Assembly (NCBI RefSeq): GCF_900184945.1
Contig: NZ_FXYF01000011.1
Span: forward strand, 102,001-166,000
Direction: 5' to 3'
From: Antarctobacter aquimaris
GTDB taxonomy: Bacteria; Pseudomonadota; Alphaproteobacteria; Rhodobacterales; Rhodobacteraceae
DNA length: 64,000 nt
Part shown: positions 29,280 through 38,364 of the stretch, piece after piece
Layout: each line of letters opens with the position of its first letter
Numbering within the stretch: the first letter of the stretch is position 1
The notes under the pieces: generated by a model
The model's input: the letters and a program-made list of their open reading frames with translations, nothing else
The model's database searches: none
Told to the model about the DNA's origin: nothing
Position numbers and translations under genes: made by a program

Positions 29280-30572
29280 TCAGCGCACGATGCGCAACTG
29301 TTGCCGAGGAGCCGCGGTTCCGTGGCTGAGGGCATCGTAGGGGTCGTCAGGAGACAGCATCATGTCGACAACCTGGCGCAGCAATTGCCGCCGCCCGCGC
29401 GCCGAATAGAAGCCGCCGGGCAGTTGCGAGGTCTCCAAAAGGTAGCGACGGTAGTCCTTGTAGGCCTTGTTGTCGGGCCGCGTCGGCTGGGCGAAGAATT
29501 CCGGCAGTGTCTGGGTCGAGACGAATTCCGGCTTGGCGTAGACGGCATCGCCGAAGACCTTGAGCGGGATTCCGCGCCACAGCACCTGCTGGGCGGCGGT
29601 GGAGTTCACGGTCACCGCGCTGCGCGCATCGTTCAGCAGCTGCGCCAGCTTGCCGCCGCGCACGTAGTGTACCCTGTCGGCCACGCCGTGCATCTGCGCC
29701 GAACGTGTCACGGCCCGGCGCACCTGCGCGCGGCCGTCCTCCAGCGGATGCGCCTTGAACACCAGGTGGTGATGGCCCGGCGCGCCTTCGGCAAAGCCGG
29801 CGATCACCAGGTCGACGAATTCCGGCATGGTGGAAAAGGGCGAATGTTTCTGGAAGCTGGAGTCGTGTTCCAGCTGCATCAACGCCAGGTGATAGGGAAA
29901 GCCGCCCATGCGGATGCGCGCGGTGGCGATCACCCGGTCGGCCCAGCCGAAGGGCATCAGCAGCAGGCGGCGCAGGTACAGCAGGAATTCCTGGAACACG
30001 GTCATCGAGCGGTGCGGCTGAAAGTTGCGATAGTCGCCGTTCCGGAACATCACGAACCAGTGGTAGAGCGCGCCGTAAAAGATGTGCTGGCGCATGTCGC
30101 CCCAGTGCGCCGGGGGCAGGGGGGCCTCCATGTCGGAAAGCTCCAGCGCGCGGCGCATGTCGTCCACGCCCATCTGCATCAGCCGCGAGTGCCCGTTGCT
30201 GCCGCCGCGCTCGTAGGTGACCCAGTAGGGCCGCATGTAGCCTTCTTCGAAGACATGCACCGTCAGGCCGCGCGCGCGGGCCTCCTCGACCGCCTGGGCG
30301 TGGATCGGGCGCACGTCGCCGTAGAGCACGATGTCCGTCACGCGCCGTGTTTCGACCAGGTCACGAAACCAGGCCCGCCAGTCGTCCAGCGTGCCGCGAT
30401 AGGGCAGGTAGCTTTTGGGATGGAACCAGAAAGCGCGGTCGCCCGCGTTGAAGCCGACGCGCCAGACCTCTGCCCCCGTCCGGCGCAACATGCTGCCCAG
30501 CCGGTGAAAGAAGGGCCCGTGGGGTCCCTGGAGGAACAGAAAGACCCGTTTGTCGCCGGTTGCCTTGCTCAT
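29280..30572 (-). CDS. kpsS: Capsule biosynthesis protein (KpsS-like Kdo transferase)
   Basis: A 430-residue protein of the capsule polysaccharide synthesis family. The N-terminus is RVFLFLQGPHGPFFHRLGSMLRRTGAEVWRVGFNAGD. Later motifs are VFEEGYMRPYWVTYERGG, VFKAHPLEDGR (a basic-His-Pro signature seen in this family), and AVTVNSTAAQQVLWRGIPLKVFGDAVYAK. KpsS adds the first beta-Kdo to phosphatidylglycerol; KpsC then extends the linker. It is the first gene of the minus-strand block, separated from the export gene by 98 bases with no obvious terminator. It is divergent from ribE. Confidence 0.86.
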   Translation of the reverse strand: MSKATGDKRVFLFLQGPHGPFFHRLGSMLRRTGAEVWRVGFNAGDRAFWFHPKSYLPYRGTLDDWRAWFRDLVETRRVTDIVLYGDVRPIHAQAVEEARARGLTVHVFEEGYMRPYWVTYERGGSNGHSRLMQMGVDDMRRALELSDMEAPLPPAHWGDMRQHIFYGALYHWFVMFRNGDYRNFQPHRSMTVFQEFLLYLRRLLLMPFGWADRVIATARIRMGGFPYHLALMQLEHDSSFQKHSPFSTMPEFVDLVIAGFAEGAPGHHHLVFKAHPLEDGRAQVRRAVTRSAQMHGVADRVHYVRGGKLAQLLNDARSAVTVNSTAAQQVLWRGIPLKVFGDAVYAKPEFVSTQTLPEFFAQPTRPDNKAYKDYRRYLLETSQLPGGFYSARGRRQLLRQVVDMMLSPDDPYDALSHGTAAPRQQLRIVR

Positions 30573-30669
30573 GGTGCCGCTTTATGTCCGGTGTCTGAAC
30601 AACTGGTATAACGTTCCAGTTCGGCGAAAATAAGGCTGCGGGCCGCCGTGGCCCGGGGGAGGGCAGGAG

Positions 30670-31257
30670 ATGTTCACCGGCATCGTTACCGACATGGGCA
30701 CCGTGCGCAAGCTGGAACGCCGCGGCGATCTGCACGCGCGGATCGGCACTGCCTACGACACCTCGCGCATCGACATGGGCGCCTCCATCGCCTGCGACGG
30801 CGTCTGCCTGACGGTGGTGGGGCTGGGCGACGACTGGTTCGACGTCGACATCAGCGCCGAGACGGTGTCGAAAACCAATGTCGGCGGCTGGACCGAGGGC
30901 AAGCGGATCAACCTGGAGCGCGCGCTGCGGGTCGGGGACGAACTGGGCGGGCACATCGTGTCGGGCCATGTCGACGGCGTGGCCGAGATCGTCGCCATGG
31001 CGGACGAAGGCGAAAGCACCCGCGTCACCCTGTGCGCACCCGAGGCGCTGGCGCGCTTCATCGCGCCCAAGGGGTCGGTCGCGCTGAACGGTACCTCGCT
31101 GACGGTGAACGAAGTTTCGCGCTGTGATTTCGGCATCAACTTCATTCCGCACACCAAGAAGGTGACGACCTGGGGCGCCGCACGGGTGGGCGACAAGGTC
31201 AACCTCGAGATCGACACCCTGGCGCGCTATGTGGCGCGGTTGCAGGACTGGGCCTGA
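30670..31257 (+). CDS. ribE: Riboflavin synthase, alpha chain
   Basis: A 195-residue riboflavin synthase, which dismutates 6,7-dimethyl-8-ribityllumazine to riboflavin. The two Lum_binding repeats are clear: MFTGIVTDMGTVRKLE at the start, and ELGGHIVSGHVDGVAEI opening the second half. GASIACDGVCLTVVG and GSVALNGTSLTVNEV are the paired ligand loops. A GGGGGAGGGCAGGAG stretch supplies a strong ribosome binding site. The upstream 97 bases are too short for an FMN riboswitch and none was seen. Normally adjacent to ribD, it is displaced here by the capsule genes. Confidence 0.95.
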   Translation: MFTGIVTDMGTVRKLERRGDLHARIGTAYDTSRIDMGASIACDGVCLTVVGLGDDWFDVDISAETVSKTNVGGWTEGKRINLERALRVGDELGGHIVSGHVDGVAEIVAMADEGESTRVTLCAPEALARFIAPKGSVALNGTSLTVNEVSRCDFGINFIPHTKKVTTWGAARVGDKVNLEIDTLARYVARLQDWA

Positions 31258-31389
31258 TCGCAGCGGCCGTTTGCGGGTCTGCGCTGGTCGACTTCGGCAT
31301 TGCAGGGCCATCCAGGCTGGCAGGCTTGACCGAATCCACCCGGCCCGGCACGGTTTGATACACGTAATGAGTGTATTGTGGGGCGTCTC

Positions 31390-33573
31390 ATGCCGGATAT
31401 CTCGGAGTTCATTCTCAATCTCTCCAATCCGATTCTGGCCTATTACCAGCGGCCCGACCGGCGTACCGGCGATCTGGTCATTTTCGAAACCTTCAGCGAC
31501 GCCCGGTTCCACGGCCCGCTTGATCCTGCGATTGTCTCGGAGCTGAGAGGCGAGGGGCGCATCGTGATCGGCTACCTGAACGTCGCCGTCACCGACCACA
31601 ACCGGACCTACTGGAACGACTCCTGGGTAACATACTCCGACTCGAACAACCGGGATGTCGGACCCATCGTTGCGGGCTCCACCGCACCCGACTGGCTGAG
31701 ATCGCACCACGAGTATGCGACAGACCCCGACGGGACGGTCCATGGCTACATCGTCGACTACACCGATGCGCTCTGGCAGCAGCGGGTGATCGACGAGGCG
31801 GTGCACCTGGTCACGCCCGTCGCCCAAGGCGGGCTGGGTTACAGCGGTGTCTTCCTCGACGATGTCGGGCGCTACTACCAGGCTGCGGCCAACGATCCAT
31901 CCTACGACACGGCACAGGCCGCGCAGGACATGGTCGCGTTCCTGGGGGCCATCACCTCGGCGGTGCGCGCCGTCGCGCCCGGCGCCTACATCGCCATCAA
32001 TGGCGGCGCCTACCTGGGCTGGGACACGCAGGACCAGGCGACTGCGCTGGCCACACTTGCCGTCTTTCAGCAGATCGACGCGCTGATGATGGAGTCTCAG
32101 TTCGGGACCGGGGCCTGGGCCGACGTGCTGGCCAACGGCACGCACTGGGGCTTTGGCCAGGATTTCCTGGCGGTCGAGCATCTGTCCAATGCCGCGCTTC
32201 AGCCCGGCGCCTTTGCCGCCTGGGCGCGCGCCAACGGGATCGTGCCGCACGTGGCGGTGACCCCGGACTACGACCGCCCCGCCATGACCCCGCCGCCCGG
32301 CACCGCCGGGGCGGACCTGCTGTACGGCGGTGTGGGGCCGAACCTGCTGAACGTCATGGCGGGCAACGACACCGTCTTTGCCGGTGGCGGCAACGACACG
32401 GTCAACGGCGGTCTGGGCGACGATGTGCTGCATGGCCAGGCGGGTGACGACGACCTGATCGGCAGTTTCGGTGACGATCTCCTGTTCGGCGGTCCCGGGG
32501 CGGATCATGTCGTGGGTGGCTACGGCACGGACACGGCGTTTTACTATGCCTTCGAGCCGGGCGTCCTGGTCGATCTTCACGACAACTCGGTCAACGCGGG
32601 TGGCGCCCTGGGGGATGAACTCTACCAGGTGGAGAACCTGCACGGCACGGACCAGGCGGACGAACTGCGCGGCACCTGGTTCGAGAACGTGCTCTGGGGC
32701 GCGGGCGGAGCCGACACCCTGCATGGCCGCCATGGCAACGATACCCTGGTGGGAGGTGACGGCGACGACGTCCTGATCGGCGGCGTGGGACGCGATGTGC
32801 TGAACGGCGGGCCGGGCATCGACAGGGCGCATTATTACGTCACCGATGCCGGGTTCATCGCCGATCTGGCCATGCCGGGGGTCAATACATTTTCAGCGCG
32901 GGGTGACACCTACCTCTCGATCGAGAACCTGCACGGGGGCAACCAGAGTGACGATCTGCGCGGCGATGCCGGGGGCAACGTGATCTGGGGGGCGGGTGGG
33001 GACGACACGATCCACGGGCGCGGCGGCAACGATACCCTGCTGGGTCAGGCCGGCGACGACGTGCTGATCGGCGGACCGGGTGGCGATGTGCTGAACGGCG
33101 GGCCGGGCATCGACAGGGCGCATTATTACGTCACCGATGCCGGGTTCATCGCCGATCTGGCCATGCCGGGGCTCAACACCGGCGCCGCAGCGGGCGATAC
33201 CTACGTGTCGGTCGAGAACCTGCATGGCGGCAACCAGGACGACGACCTGCGCGGCGACGGCGGGGACAACGTGATCTGGGGGGCGGGTGGGGACGATACC
33301 CTGCGCGGCCGTGAGGGTGACGACCTGCTGGTCGGGCAGGCGGGGGCGGATACCTTCATCTATGCCGATGGCTGGGACCGGGACACCATCGCCGGGTTTC
33401 AGGACGGCATCGACCGGATTCAGCTGCTGAACGTGCCCTTTGCCACGTCCGCCGAGGCCCTGGCCGCCGCCGACCAGTTGGGCGCGCATGTGGTGCTTGA
33501 CCTGGGCAACGGCAACATTCTGACCGTGTTCAACACGACGTTGGCCGCCCTGGCAGACGACCTGTTTGTCTAG
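31390..33573 (+). CDS. GH114/TM1410-like domain fused to RTX calcium-binding repeats
   Basis: A 727-residue secreted-type protein. Residues about 28-295 form a TIM-barrel domain like GH114 endo-alpha-1,4-polygalactosaminidase/TM1410. Its signs are [43 protein letters not shown] (acidic pair at 157-158), [12 protein letters not shown] and ALMMESQFG. From about residue 308, glycine-aspartate nonapeptides (GGxGxDxLx) alternate with a 97-residue unit repeated about three times ([20 protein letters not shown]...). The C-terminus is free of cysteine, as expected for type I secretion. No signal peptide and no type I exporter are visible here. ATG 31390 was chosen; GTG 31378 is possible. Confidence 0.85.
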   Translation: MPDISEFILNLSNPILAYYQRPDRRTGDLVIFETFSDARFHGPLDPAIVSELRGEGRIVIGYLNVAVTDHNRTYWNDSWVTYSDSNNRDVGPIVAGSTAPDWLRSHHEYATDPDGTVHGYIVDYTDALWQQRVIDEAVHLVTPVAQGGLGYSGVFLDDVGRYYQAAANDPSYDTAQAAQDMVAFLGAITSAVRAVAPGAYIAINGGAYLGWDTQDQATALATLAVFQQIDALMMESQFGTGAWADVLANGTHWGFGQDFLAVEHLSNAALQPGAFAAWARANGIVPHVAVTPDYDRPAMTPPPGTAGADLLYGGVGPNLLNVMAGNDTVFAGGGNDTVNGGLGDDVLHGQAGDDDLIGSFGDDLLFGGPGADHVVGGYGTDTAFYYAFEPGVLVDLHDNSVNAGGALGDELYQVENLHGTDQADELRGTWFENVLWGAGGADTLHGRHGNDTLVGGDGDDVLIGGVGRDVLNGGPGIDRAHYYVTDAGFIADLAMPGVNTFSARGDTYLSIENLHGGNQSDDLRGDAGGNVIWGAGGDDTIHGRGGNDTLLGQAGDDVLIGGPGGDVLNGGPGIDRAHYYVTDAGFIADLAMPGLNTGAAAGDTYVSVENLHGGNQDDDLRGDGGDNVIWGAGGDDTLRGREGDDLLVGQAGADTFIYADGWDRDTIAGFQDGIDRIQLLNVPFATSAEALAAADQLGAHVVLDLGNGNILTVFNTTLAALADDLFV
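32794..32880 (+). repeat. RTX internal repeat, copy 1 (87 bases identical to copy 2)
   Basis: These 87 bases are identical to 33085-33171, offset by 291 bases (97 codons). Exact identity at silent positions indicates recent duplication or gene conversion. Further matching segments flank it, such as the 29 bases from 32976 that recur 291 bases later. Confidence 0.9.
33085..33171 (+). repeat. RTX internal repeat, copy 2
   Basis: Identical to 32794-32880 over 87 bases. It is part of a 97-residue tandem unit within the RTX region. An older, diverged unit precedes both copies at roughly 32520-32790. Confidence 0.9.
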
Positions 33574-33588
33574 CGGCCTGCTCCGGGG

Positions 33589-34647
33589 TCACTCGGCCGG
33601 CTGAAATCCCAGGATCAGTTGCCGCAGACCCAGCGCCGCCCCGGCAAAAATCGCCGCGAAGGTGACCGGAGCCGACAGCGCCAGCACGGAAAAGGCGGAC
33701 AGGCCCTGGCCCACCGAACAGCCCAGCGCGATCACCGCGCCGCCGCCCATCAGCGCTGCGCCGATGATCTGGCGGCGCAGCTCGCGCGGGTCCTCGCAGG
33801 CTTCCCAGCGGAAATGCCCCTTGATCAGCGACCCGATGAAGGCGCCGCCCCAGACCCCCGCGACCGATCCCACCGCAAAGCTCAGCGGCCGGGCCGAACC
33901 GGTCATCCACCACAGGATGGTGTCGCCCAGTGGCGCGGCAAAGCTGTGTGACACCACCGGCAAGTCCTCGAACCCGGTGCGGGAAACCCAGGATGTGCCC
34001 GCCCAGGCGATCACCACCGCCAGTCCGACCGCCGACGCCCAGGCGGCCTGCGCCGGCTTGGCCCAGACCGCGCGCGACGCGGCGGAGCCGGCCAGAATGA
34101 GCGCGCCGATTACCATGCCCAGCGCCGTCACCGGCACGCCCGTCAGCTGCGACAGTTGGTGTGCGATGCCCGGCGGCACCTCGGTCGTGACCGGCACCTG
34201 CGGAAAGACCATGTCGCGCAGCGGCGCCAGCGGCCCGGACAACACGACAAAGGTGGCCACCCCCATCACCAGCACGATCACGAAACTGCGCAGGTCGCCG
34301 CCGCCCAGACGCGCGATCGCGCCGTAACCGCACATGCCCGACAGCGCCATGCCGTAGCCGAACACCAGCCCGCCCAGGACCGAGGCCAGCGGCATCCAGC
34401 GGATCGAGAGGTAATAGGTCGCGCCGCCGTCCAGCAGGCCCGTGGCCATCAGGGCGAAACTGCCCAACACCGCCAGCCCCATCGCCATGCCCCACATCCG
34501 CAGCCGCACGGTCGAGTCGCCGTAGAGCGCATCCTCGATCGCGCCCAGGGTGCAGAACCGCCCCAGTCGCGCCGCCAGCCCCAGCAGCAGCCCACTGACC
34601 AGCCCGATCAGCGCCACGATGTGATGTTCGGTCAGGAATTCGCTCAT
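33589..34647 (-). CDS. soxT: YeeE/YedE family transporter, SoxT-like
   Basis: A 352-residue polytopic membrane protein with about nine to ten hydrophobic segments. It belongs to the YeeE/YedE (sulf_transp) family, which takes up thiosulfate or related sulfur compounds. Typical cysteine loops are GRFCTLGAIEDALYG, LSGMCGYGAIARLGGGDLRS and ALGCSVGQGLSAFS. The ATG at 34647 (MSEFLTEHH) was chosen because GGGGAGGG lies just upstream on the minus strand; a start at 34695 adds sixteen residues without family similarity. Its position next to soxR and soxS is that of soxT in other Sox clusters. The transported species is inferred. Confidence 0.88.
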   Translation of the reverse strand: MSEFLTEHHIVALIGLVSGLLLGLAARLGRFCTLGAIEDALYGDSTVRLRMWGMAMGLAVLGSFALMATGLLDGGATYYLSIRWMPLASVLGGLVFGYGMALSGMCGYGAIARLGGGDLRSFVIVLVMGVATFVVLSGPLAPLRDMVFPQVPVTTEVPPGIAHQLSQLTGVPVTALGMVIGALILAGSAASRAVWAKPAQAAWASAVGLAVVIAWAGTSWVSRTGFEDLPVVSHSFAAPLGDTILWWMTGSARPLSFAVGSVAGVWGGAFIGSLIKGHFRWEACEDPRELRRQIIGAALMGGGAVIALGCSVGQGLSAFSVLALSAPVTFAAIFAGAALGLRQLILGFQPAE

Positions 34648-34777
34648 GGACAGGCCCTCCCCGCCCGGACGTCCATTGTCCACCAAAGTATGCAAAGAAC
34701 CTGATGCGCGTGCAAGCGTCCGGCGTGCACGGCTGCGCGATCCCGGGCCCTGGCCCGCGGGTCGTCAGCGGGTCAGG

Positions 34778-35122
34778 TCAGACGTCATTGTCGTCGCGGC
34801 AGAACAGGTCGTAGACGCATTCCAGCATCTTGCGCGGCTTGTCGTCCGCCAGCCGGTAATAGATCGCCTTGCCGTCGCGCCGGGGGATCACCAGCCCTTC
34901 GAGCCGCAGCCGTGACAGTTGCTGGCTGACCGCGGCCTGCCGGGCGGACAGCAGGTCCTCGAGTTCGGTGACCGACTTTTCCCCGGTGACGAGATGGCAC
35001 AGGATCATCAGCCGTCCCTCGTGGCTGATCGCCTTGAGAAAGGACGACGCGGTTGTCGCCTTGTCCACGATCGCGTCGAGTTCGGCGTCGGTCAGATCGT
35101 CGTGCAGTACCGGAAGAGCCAT
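34778..35122 (-). CDS. soxR: ArsR-family repressor SoxR
   Basis: A 114-residue winged-helix regulator. The ArsR core is visible (LKAISHEGRLMILCHLVTGEKSVTELEDLL, recognition helix SARQAAVSQQLSRLRLEGLV, wing RRDGKAIYYRL). Cysteines are at 42, 102 and 108; in Paracoccus SoxR two conserved cysteines sense sulfane sulfur and release the DNA. It lies between soxT and soxS on the minus strand. It most likely represses the sox genes through the ATTCACA-containing sites described at 35561, 37283, 39662 and 41461. Confidence 0.92.
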   Translation of the reverse strand: MALPVLHDDLTDAELDAIVDKATTASSFLKAISHEGRLMILCHLVTGEKSVTELEDLLSARQAAVSQQLSRLRLEGLVIPRRDGKAIYYRLADDKPRKMLECVYDLFCRDDNDV

Positions 35123-35137
35123 CGTTCGTGCCTTGTC

Positions 35138-35521
35138 TCATTGGCCATCTGTGGGTTCGAACGCCGTGTGCTGTGCCAGCAGCTTGGCGTAGACCGGCCA
35201 GAAGAAATCCTCGCCCACGTAGCCTTCCATGCGGGCAATTTCCCGTCCATCCTCCACCAGGATGAAGGTCGGCGTAAAGCTGACCCGGCGGGCATAGGTC
35301 ACGCCCTCGGGCGGCCCCATGTGCAGGTCGGCGCGCACCAGCGGCGCAAAGCGGCCCTCTGCGGTGTGTGGGTAGGCGGGCGCGATCTGGTCATCCCAGG
35401 CGGCGCAATAGGCACAGCCCGGCTGCTCCACCATGATCAGGCGGAGGTCGGACGCCAAGGCGGTCGCGGCGCTGAAAACAAGTCCAATGCCGGCGGCCAA
35501 AAAGAATTTCACGGATCGCAT
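35138..35521 (-). CDS. soxS: Periplasmic thioredoxin SoxS
   Basis: A 127-residue exported thioredoxin-like protein. The signal peptide is MRSVKFFLAAGIGLVFSAAT with cleavage near ALA-SD. The active site is PGCAYCAAW, and the cis-proline strand is VSFTPTFILVEDG. In Paracoccus, SoxS keeps SoxYZ active by thiol reduction. It is divergent from soxV; the 75-base gap holds a SoxR-like operator. soxR follows 15 bases downstream. Confidence 0.93.
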   Translation of the reverse strand: MRSVKFFLAAGIGLVFSAATALASDLRLIMVEQPGCAYCAAWDDQIAPAYPHTAEGRFAPLVRADLHMGPPEGVTYARRVSFTPTFILVEDGREIARMEGYVGEDFFWPVYAKLLAQHTAFEPTDGQ

Positions 35522-35560
35522 GTCGCACCGATTGACGCAAACTCAACGAACAACCTAATC

Positions 35561-35579
35561 TGAATATGTGAATTATTCA
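35561..35579. promoter_or_regulatory. SoxR-like operator between soxS and soxV
   Basis: TGAATATGTGAATTATTCA contains the inverted repeat TGAATA/TATTCA. On the minus strand it contains ATTCACATA, shared with three other sites in the cluster. SoxR of Paracoccus is known to bind the soxS-soxV gap. Confidence 0.65.
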
Positions 35580-35596
35580 AGCAGAGGCGGCCAGAC

Positions 35597-36334
35597 GTGC
35601 TCGAGATATCCTTCGCCGGTGCGGCATTTGCCGGGCTTCTGAGCTTTTTCACCCCCTGCATCCTGCCGATGGTGCCGTTCTACCTGTGCTACATGGCCGG
35701 GATTTCCATGGCGGAACTGCGGGCAGACGCCGGCATTTCGCGCGGCGCGCAACGGCGGCTGATCCTGTCGGCGGTGCTGTTTGCCGCCGGGGTCACCACG
35801 ATCTTTGTGCTGCTGGGCATGGGGGCCACGGCGATCGGGCAGGCCTTTGCCGACTACCTCGACACGCTGAAATGGGTGGCGGTGGTGATTCTCGCGCTGT
35901 TCGGCCTGCATTTCCTGGGCGTGCTGCGGATCGGGCTGCTGTACCGCGAGGCGCGGCTGGAAAGCAGCGCCAAGCCGACGACGCTGCTGGGCGCCTACCT
36001 GATGGGCCTCGCCTTCGGCTTTGGCTGGACGCCCTGCGTCGGTCCGGCGCTGGCCTCGATCCTGATGATCGCCTCGGGCATGGGCGACATCACCCGCGGG
36101 GGGCTCCTGCTGCTGGTCTACGGTGTGGGCATGACCGCGCCCTTCGTGGTGGCGGCGCTGTTTTCCGGGCCGTTCCTGAAGTGGACGGCCCGCCACAGGA
36201 ACAAGCTTCAGTATGTCGAGAAGGTGATGGGCGGCATGCTCATCGTCTTTGCGATTCTCATCGCGACCGATACGGTGAACATGATCGCCCAGTGGATGAT
36301 CGAGACGTTCCCGTCCTGGACATCGCTGAGCTGA
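35597..36334 (+). CDS. soxV: Membrane thiol-disulfide transporter SoxV (CcdA family)
   Basis: A 245-residue CcdA/DsbD-type membrane protein with six helices. It moves electrons from cytoplasmic thioredoxin to periplasmic SoxW. The two redox cysteines are in the paired motifs FFTPCILPM (about residue 20) and GWTPCVGPA (about residue 145). It starts with a GTG at 35597. It heads the plus-strand sox genes and is followed by soxW after 63 bases. Confidence 0.93.
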   Translation: MLEISFAGAAFAGLLSFFTPCILPMVPFYLCYMAGISMAELRADAGISRGAQRRLILSAVLFAAGVTTIFVLLGMGATAIGQAFADYLDTLKWVAVVILALFGLHFLGVLRIGLLYREARLESSAKPTTLLGAYLMGLAFGFGWTPCVGPALASILMIASGMGDITRGGLLLLVYGVGMTAPFVVAALFSGPFLKWTARHRNKLQYVEKVMGGMLIVFAILIATDTVNMIAQWMIETFPSWTSLS

Positions 36335-36397
36335 CGGACACGCAACGCCGCGAGGGTGGGCGCCTGTCCCGCATCGCGCCAGAGGGAGGAAGATCGG

Positions 36398-36982
36398 ATG
36401 AAGACATGGATCGGGGTGGCCTTGGCCGTGATCATGGCGCTGCCGGTGGCGGCGCAGGAGATGGGCGACGACGGGCTCTACAAGAGCCCGTGGATGCGCG
36501 ACACCTTCAAGGACCTGCGCGAGGACCTGCAAGAGGCCAACGCCGAGGGCAAGCGGCTGGTGCTGTTCTTCGAACAGCGCGGCTGCATCTACTGCCGCCA
36601 GATGCACGAAGAGGTCTTTTCGGACCCGAAGATCTCCGAGTACATCGAGAACCACTATTTCGTTGTACAGTTGAACCTGCACGGTGACATCGAGGTCACC
36701 GACTTCGACGGTGAGGTGCTGAGCGAAAAGGACATGGCCCGCAAATGGCGGGTGCTGTTCACGCCCAACATCGTCTTTCTGCCCGAGGAGGTGCCCGAAG
36801 GGGTGACAGCGGTCGAGGCGGCCGTCGCGGTGATGCCCGGTGCCTTTGGAAAGGGAACTTCGATCGACATGTTCACCTGGGTCGCGGAAAAGCGTTATGA
36901 CATGGAGGCCGAGACCGGCGAGGATTTTCAGCGCTACCACGCGCGTCGCATCCAGGAGCGCAGCAACGGCAGCTTCGACTGA
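36398..36982 (+). CDS. soxW: Periplasmic thioredoxin SoxW
   Basis: A 194-residue exported thioredoxin-like protein. It has a signal peptide (MKTWIGVALAVIMALPVAA) and the active site RGCIYCRQM at about residue 60, followed by a VLFTPNIVFLPEE cis-proline strand. ATG 36398 has a strong GAGGGAGGAAG ribosome binding site. SoxW receives electrons from SoxV and passes them to Sox periplasmic proteins. A 412-base gap with a SoxR-like operator separates it from soxX. Confidence 0.92.
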   Translation: MKTWIGVALAVIMALPVAAQEMGDDGLYKSPWMRDTFKDLREDLQEANAEGKRLVLFFEQRGCIYCRQMHEEVFSDPKISEYIENHYFVVQLNLHGDIEVTDFDGEVLSEKDMARKWRVLFTPNIVFLPEEVPEGVTAVEAAVAVMPGAFGKGTSIDMFTWVAEKRYDMEAETGEDFQRYHARRIQERSNGSFD

Positions 36983-37394
36983 GGTCGCTATTGCTGCTGC
37001 GCCATTATCGCTGCGCCATGCGATTCGAGGTTGCGGGATGGCGGGTGGCCGTGAGTGCCGTGCCACGCCCTTTTTGCCGTGCTGATCCGCTGCAAACACG
37101 GTGGTTGTCGGTGCCTCGCACGGTACGGAGCGGGCAGCAGGGGCAGGTCGCGTCGACATGGGTCCGGGGACGGCGCACGAGCAATCCCCTGACAAACTTG
37201 CCGAATTTGGCGGGTCATCGGAGCAAGGGCAGGCCGGTGCAAGCCCCCGGTGCCGCGGGAGCGTGCGGCGAAACGGAGCAATAATTCACATCCGTGAATT
37301 TGTTGTTGCGAAATGGATGTCCGGTGGCCTACGGTACGCCGCAATAGCGATCAGCTAGGGCCTCGCAGGGGGCCATAAAGCCTAGGGAGGGAAT
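36983..37394. other. Intergenic region between soxW and soxX
   Basis: A 412-base region without a convincing gene. The only open frames are arginine-rich and lack a ribosome binding site or family similarity. The 3' third has a perfect SoxR-like operator (37283-37300) and so should contain the main promoter for soxXYZA. The leading two thirds show nothing I can name. Confidence 0.6.
37283..37300. promoter_or_regulatory. SoxR-like operator upstream of soxX
   Basis: AATTCAC and GTGAATT form a perfect 7-base inverted repeat around ATCC. It includes the ATTCACAT core. It lies 95 bases before the soxX start, in the gap where SoxR is known to bind in Paracoccus. Confidence 0.72.
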
Positions 37395-37874
37395 ATGAGG
37401 CTTACAGCACTGACAGCGGTGGCAGCTCTGATTGCCGGATCCGCGTTCGCAGAGACGGTGGCTCCCGGAGATGTCCAATACGGCGAGTATGGCGAGGTCG
37501 AGGCTTCGCTGACCGGCGTGGCGGGCAACCCCGACGTCGGCCGCGAAGTGATGGTCGACCGCGGCAAGGGCAACTGCATCGCCTGCCATGAAGTGACGGC
37601 CCTCAAGGACGAGCTGTTCCATGGCGAGGTTGGTCCGACGCTGGACGGTGTCGGTGGCTATCGCTCCGAGGCCGAACTGCGCGGCATCCTCGCCAACGCC
37701 AAGAAGACATTCGAAGGTTCGGTGATGCCGGCCTTCTACAAGACCAGCGGCTTTATCCGTCCCGGCGATGGCTACACCGGGAAGGCCGCGAAAGAGGAAG
37801 ACCTGACGCCGATCCTGTCGGCCCAGGAAATCGAGGATGTGGTCGCCTACCTGCTGACGCTGCAGGACAGCTGA
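37395..37874 (+). CDS. soxX: Sulfur oxidation c-type cytochrome SoxX
   Basis: A 159-residue exported monohaem cytochrome c. The signal peptide ends SAFA-ET. The haem motif is CIACH (Cys61, Cys64, His65), and Met111 in GSVMPAFY is the likely distal ligand. With SoxA it forms the SoxAX cytochrome that attaches thiosulfate to the SoxY carrier cysteine. A GGGAGG box precedes the ATG. soxY follows after 23 bases. Confidence 0.95.
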   Translation: MRLTALTAVAALIAGSAFAETVAPGDVQYGEYGEVEASLTGVAGNPDVGREVMVDRGKGNCIACHEVTALKDELFHGEVGPTLDGVGGYRSEAELRGILANAKKTFEGSVMPAFYKTSGFIRPGDGYTGKAAKEEDLTPILSAQEIEDVVAYLLTLQDS

Positions 37875-37897
37875 CCTTCTAATCTAGGAGAAACACC

Positions 37898-38332
37898 ATG
37901 GACTTCACGAGACGTGAAACCCTGGCGCTGGGTGCAGGTGCAGCGGCGATGGCGCTGCTGCCGATGCACGCGGTTGCACAGGCCGCCGCCGACGCCGAGA
38001 TGGTCGGTAACCCCGACGATTTCCTGGCCGGAGCGACGGCGGGAACGGGTGATCTGACGCTGAACGCGCCGGAAATCGCCGAGAACGGCAACACCGTTCC
38101 GGTCTCGATCGACGCCCCCGGCGCGGTCGAGGTGCGCGTCTACGCGCTTGGCAACCCGACACCGGGTGTCGCCACCTTCCGCTTTGGCCCGCTCGCCGGT
38201 TCGCGCGTGGCGTCGACCCGTATCCGCCTTGCCGGCACGCAGGACGTGCAGGCCATCGCCAAGATGGCAGACGGCAGCTACGTGACCGCGATGAAGACCG
38301 TCAAGGTCACCATCGGCGGCTGCGGCGGCTGA
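37898..38332 (+). CDS. soxY: Sulfur carrier protein SoxY
   Basis: A 144-residue carrier subunit. The Tat signal TRRETLALGAG is at the N-terminus, so SoxY is exported folded, probably with SoxZ. The C-terminal GGCGG swinging arm carries the cysteine to which sulfur intermediates are attached; it is intact at residues 140-144. soxZ follows after 32 bases. Confidence 0.96.
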   Translation: MDFTRRETLALGAGAAAMALLPMHAVAQAAADAEMVGNPDDFLAGATAGTGDLTLNAPEIAENGNTVPVSIDAPGAVEVRVYALGNPTPGVATFRFGPLAGSRVASTRIRLAGTQDVQAIAKMADGSYVTAMKTVKVTIGGCGG

Positions 38333-38364
38333 CCCTGCGGCTCATTCCAGAGGAGTTCTGAAAC

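Noticed and set aside
30573..30669. Possible FMN riboswitch before riboflavin synthase
   Set aside because: The gap is only 97 bases and shows none of the conserved RFN elements.
30361..32832. Minus-strand frame of 823 codons over ribE and the RTX gene
   Set aside because: Antisense of RTX repeats produces repeated V/H/Q stretches; the plus-strand genes have clear motifs.
32341..33360. Regularly repeated DNA that could suggest a CRISPR array
   Set aside because: The periodicity is the codon-level repeat of RTX nonapeptides and the 97-residue unit within one open frame; there are no spacers or cas genes.
36991..37284. Open frame in the soxW-soxX gap
   Set aside because: Arginine- and proline-rich, no ribosome binding site or homology signal; the region fits a regulatory gap.
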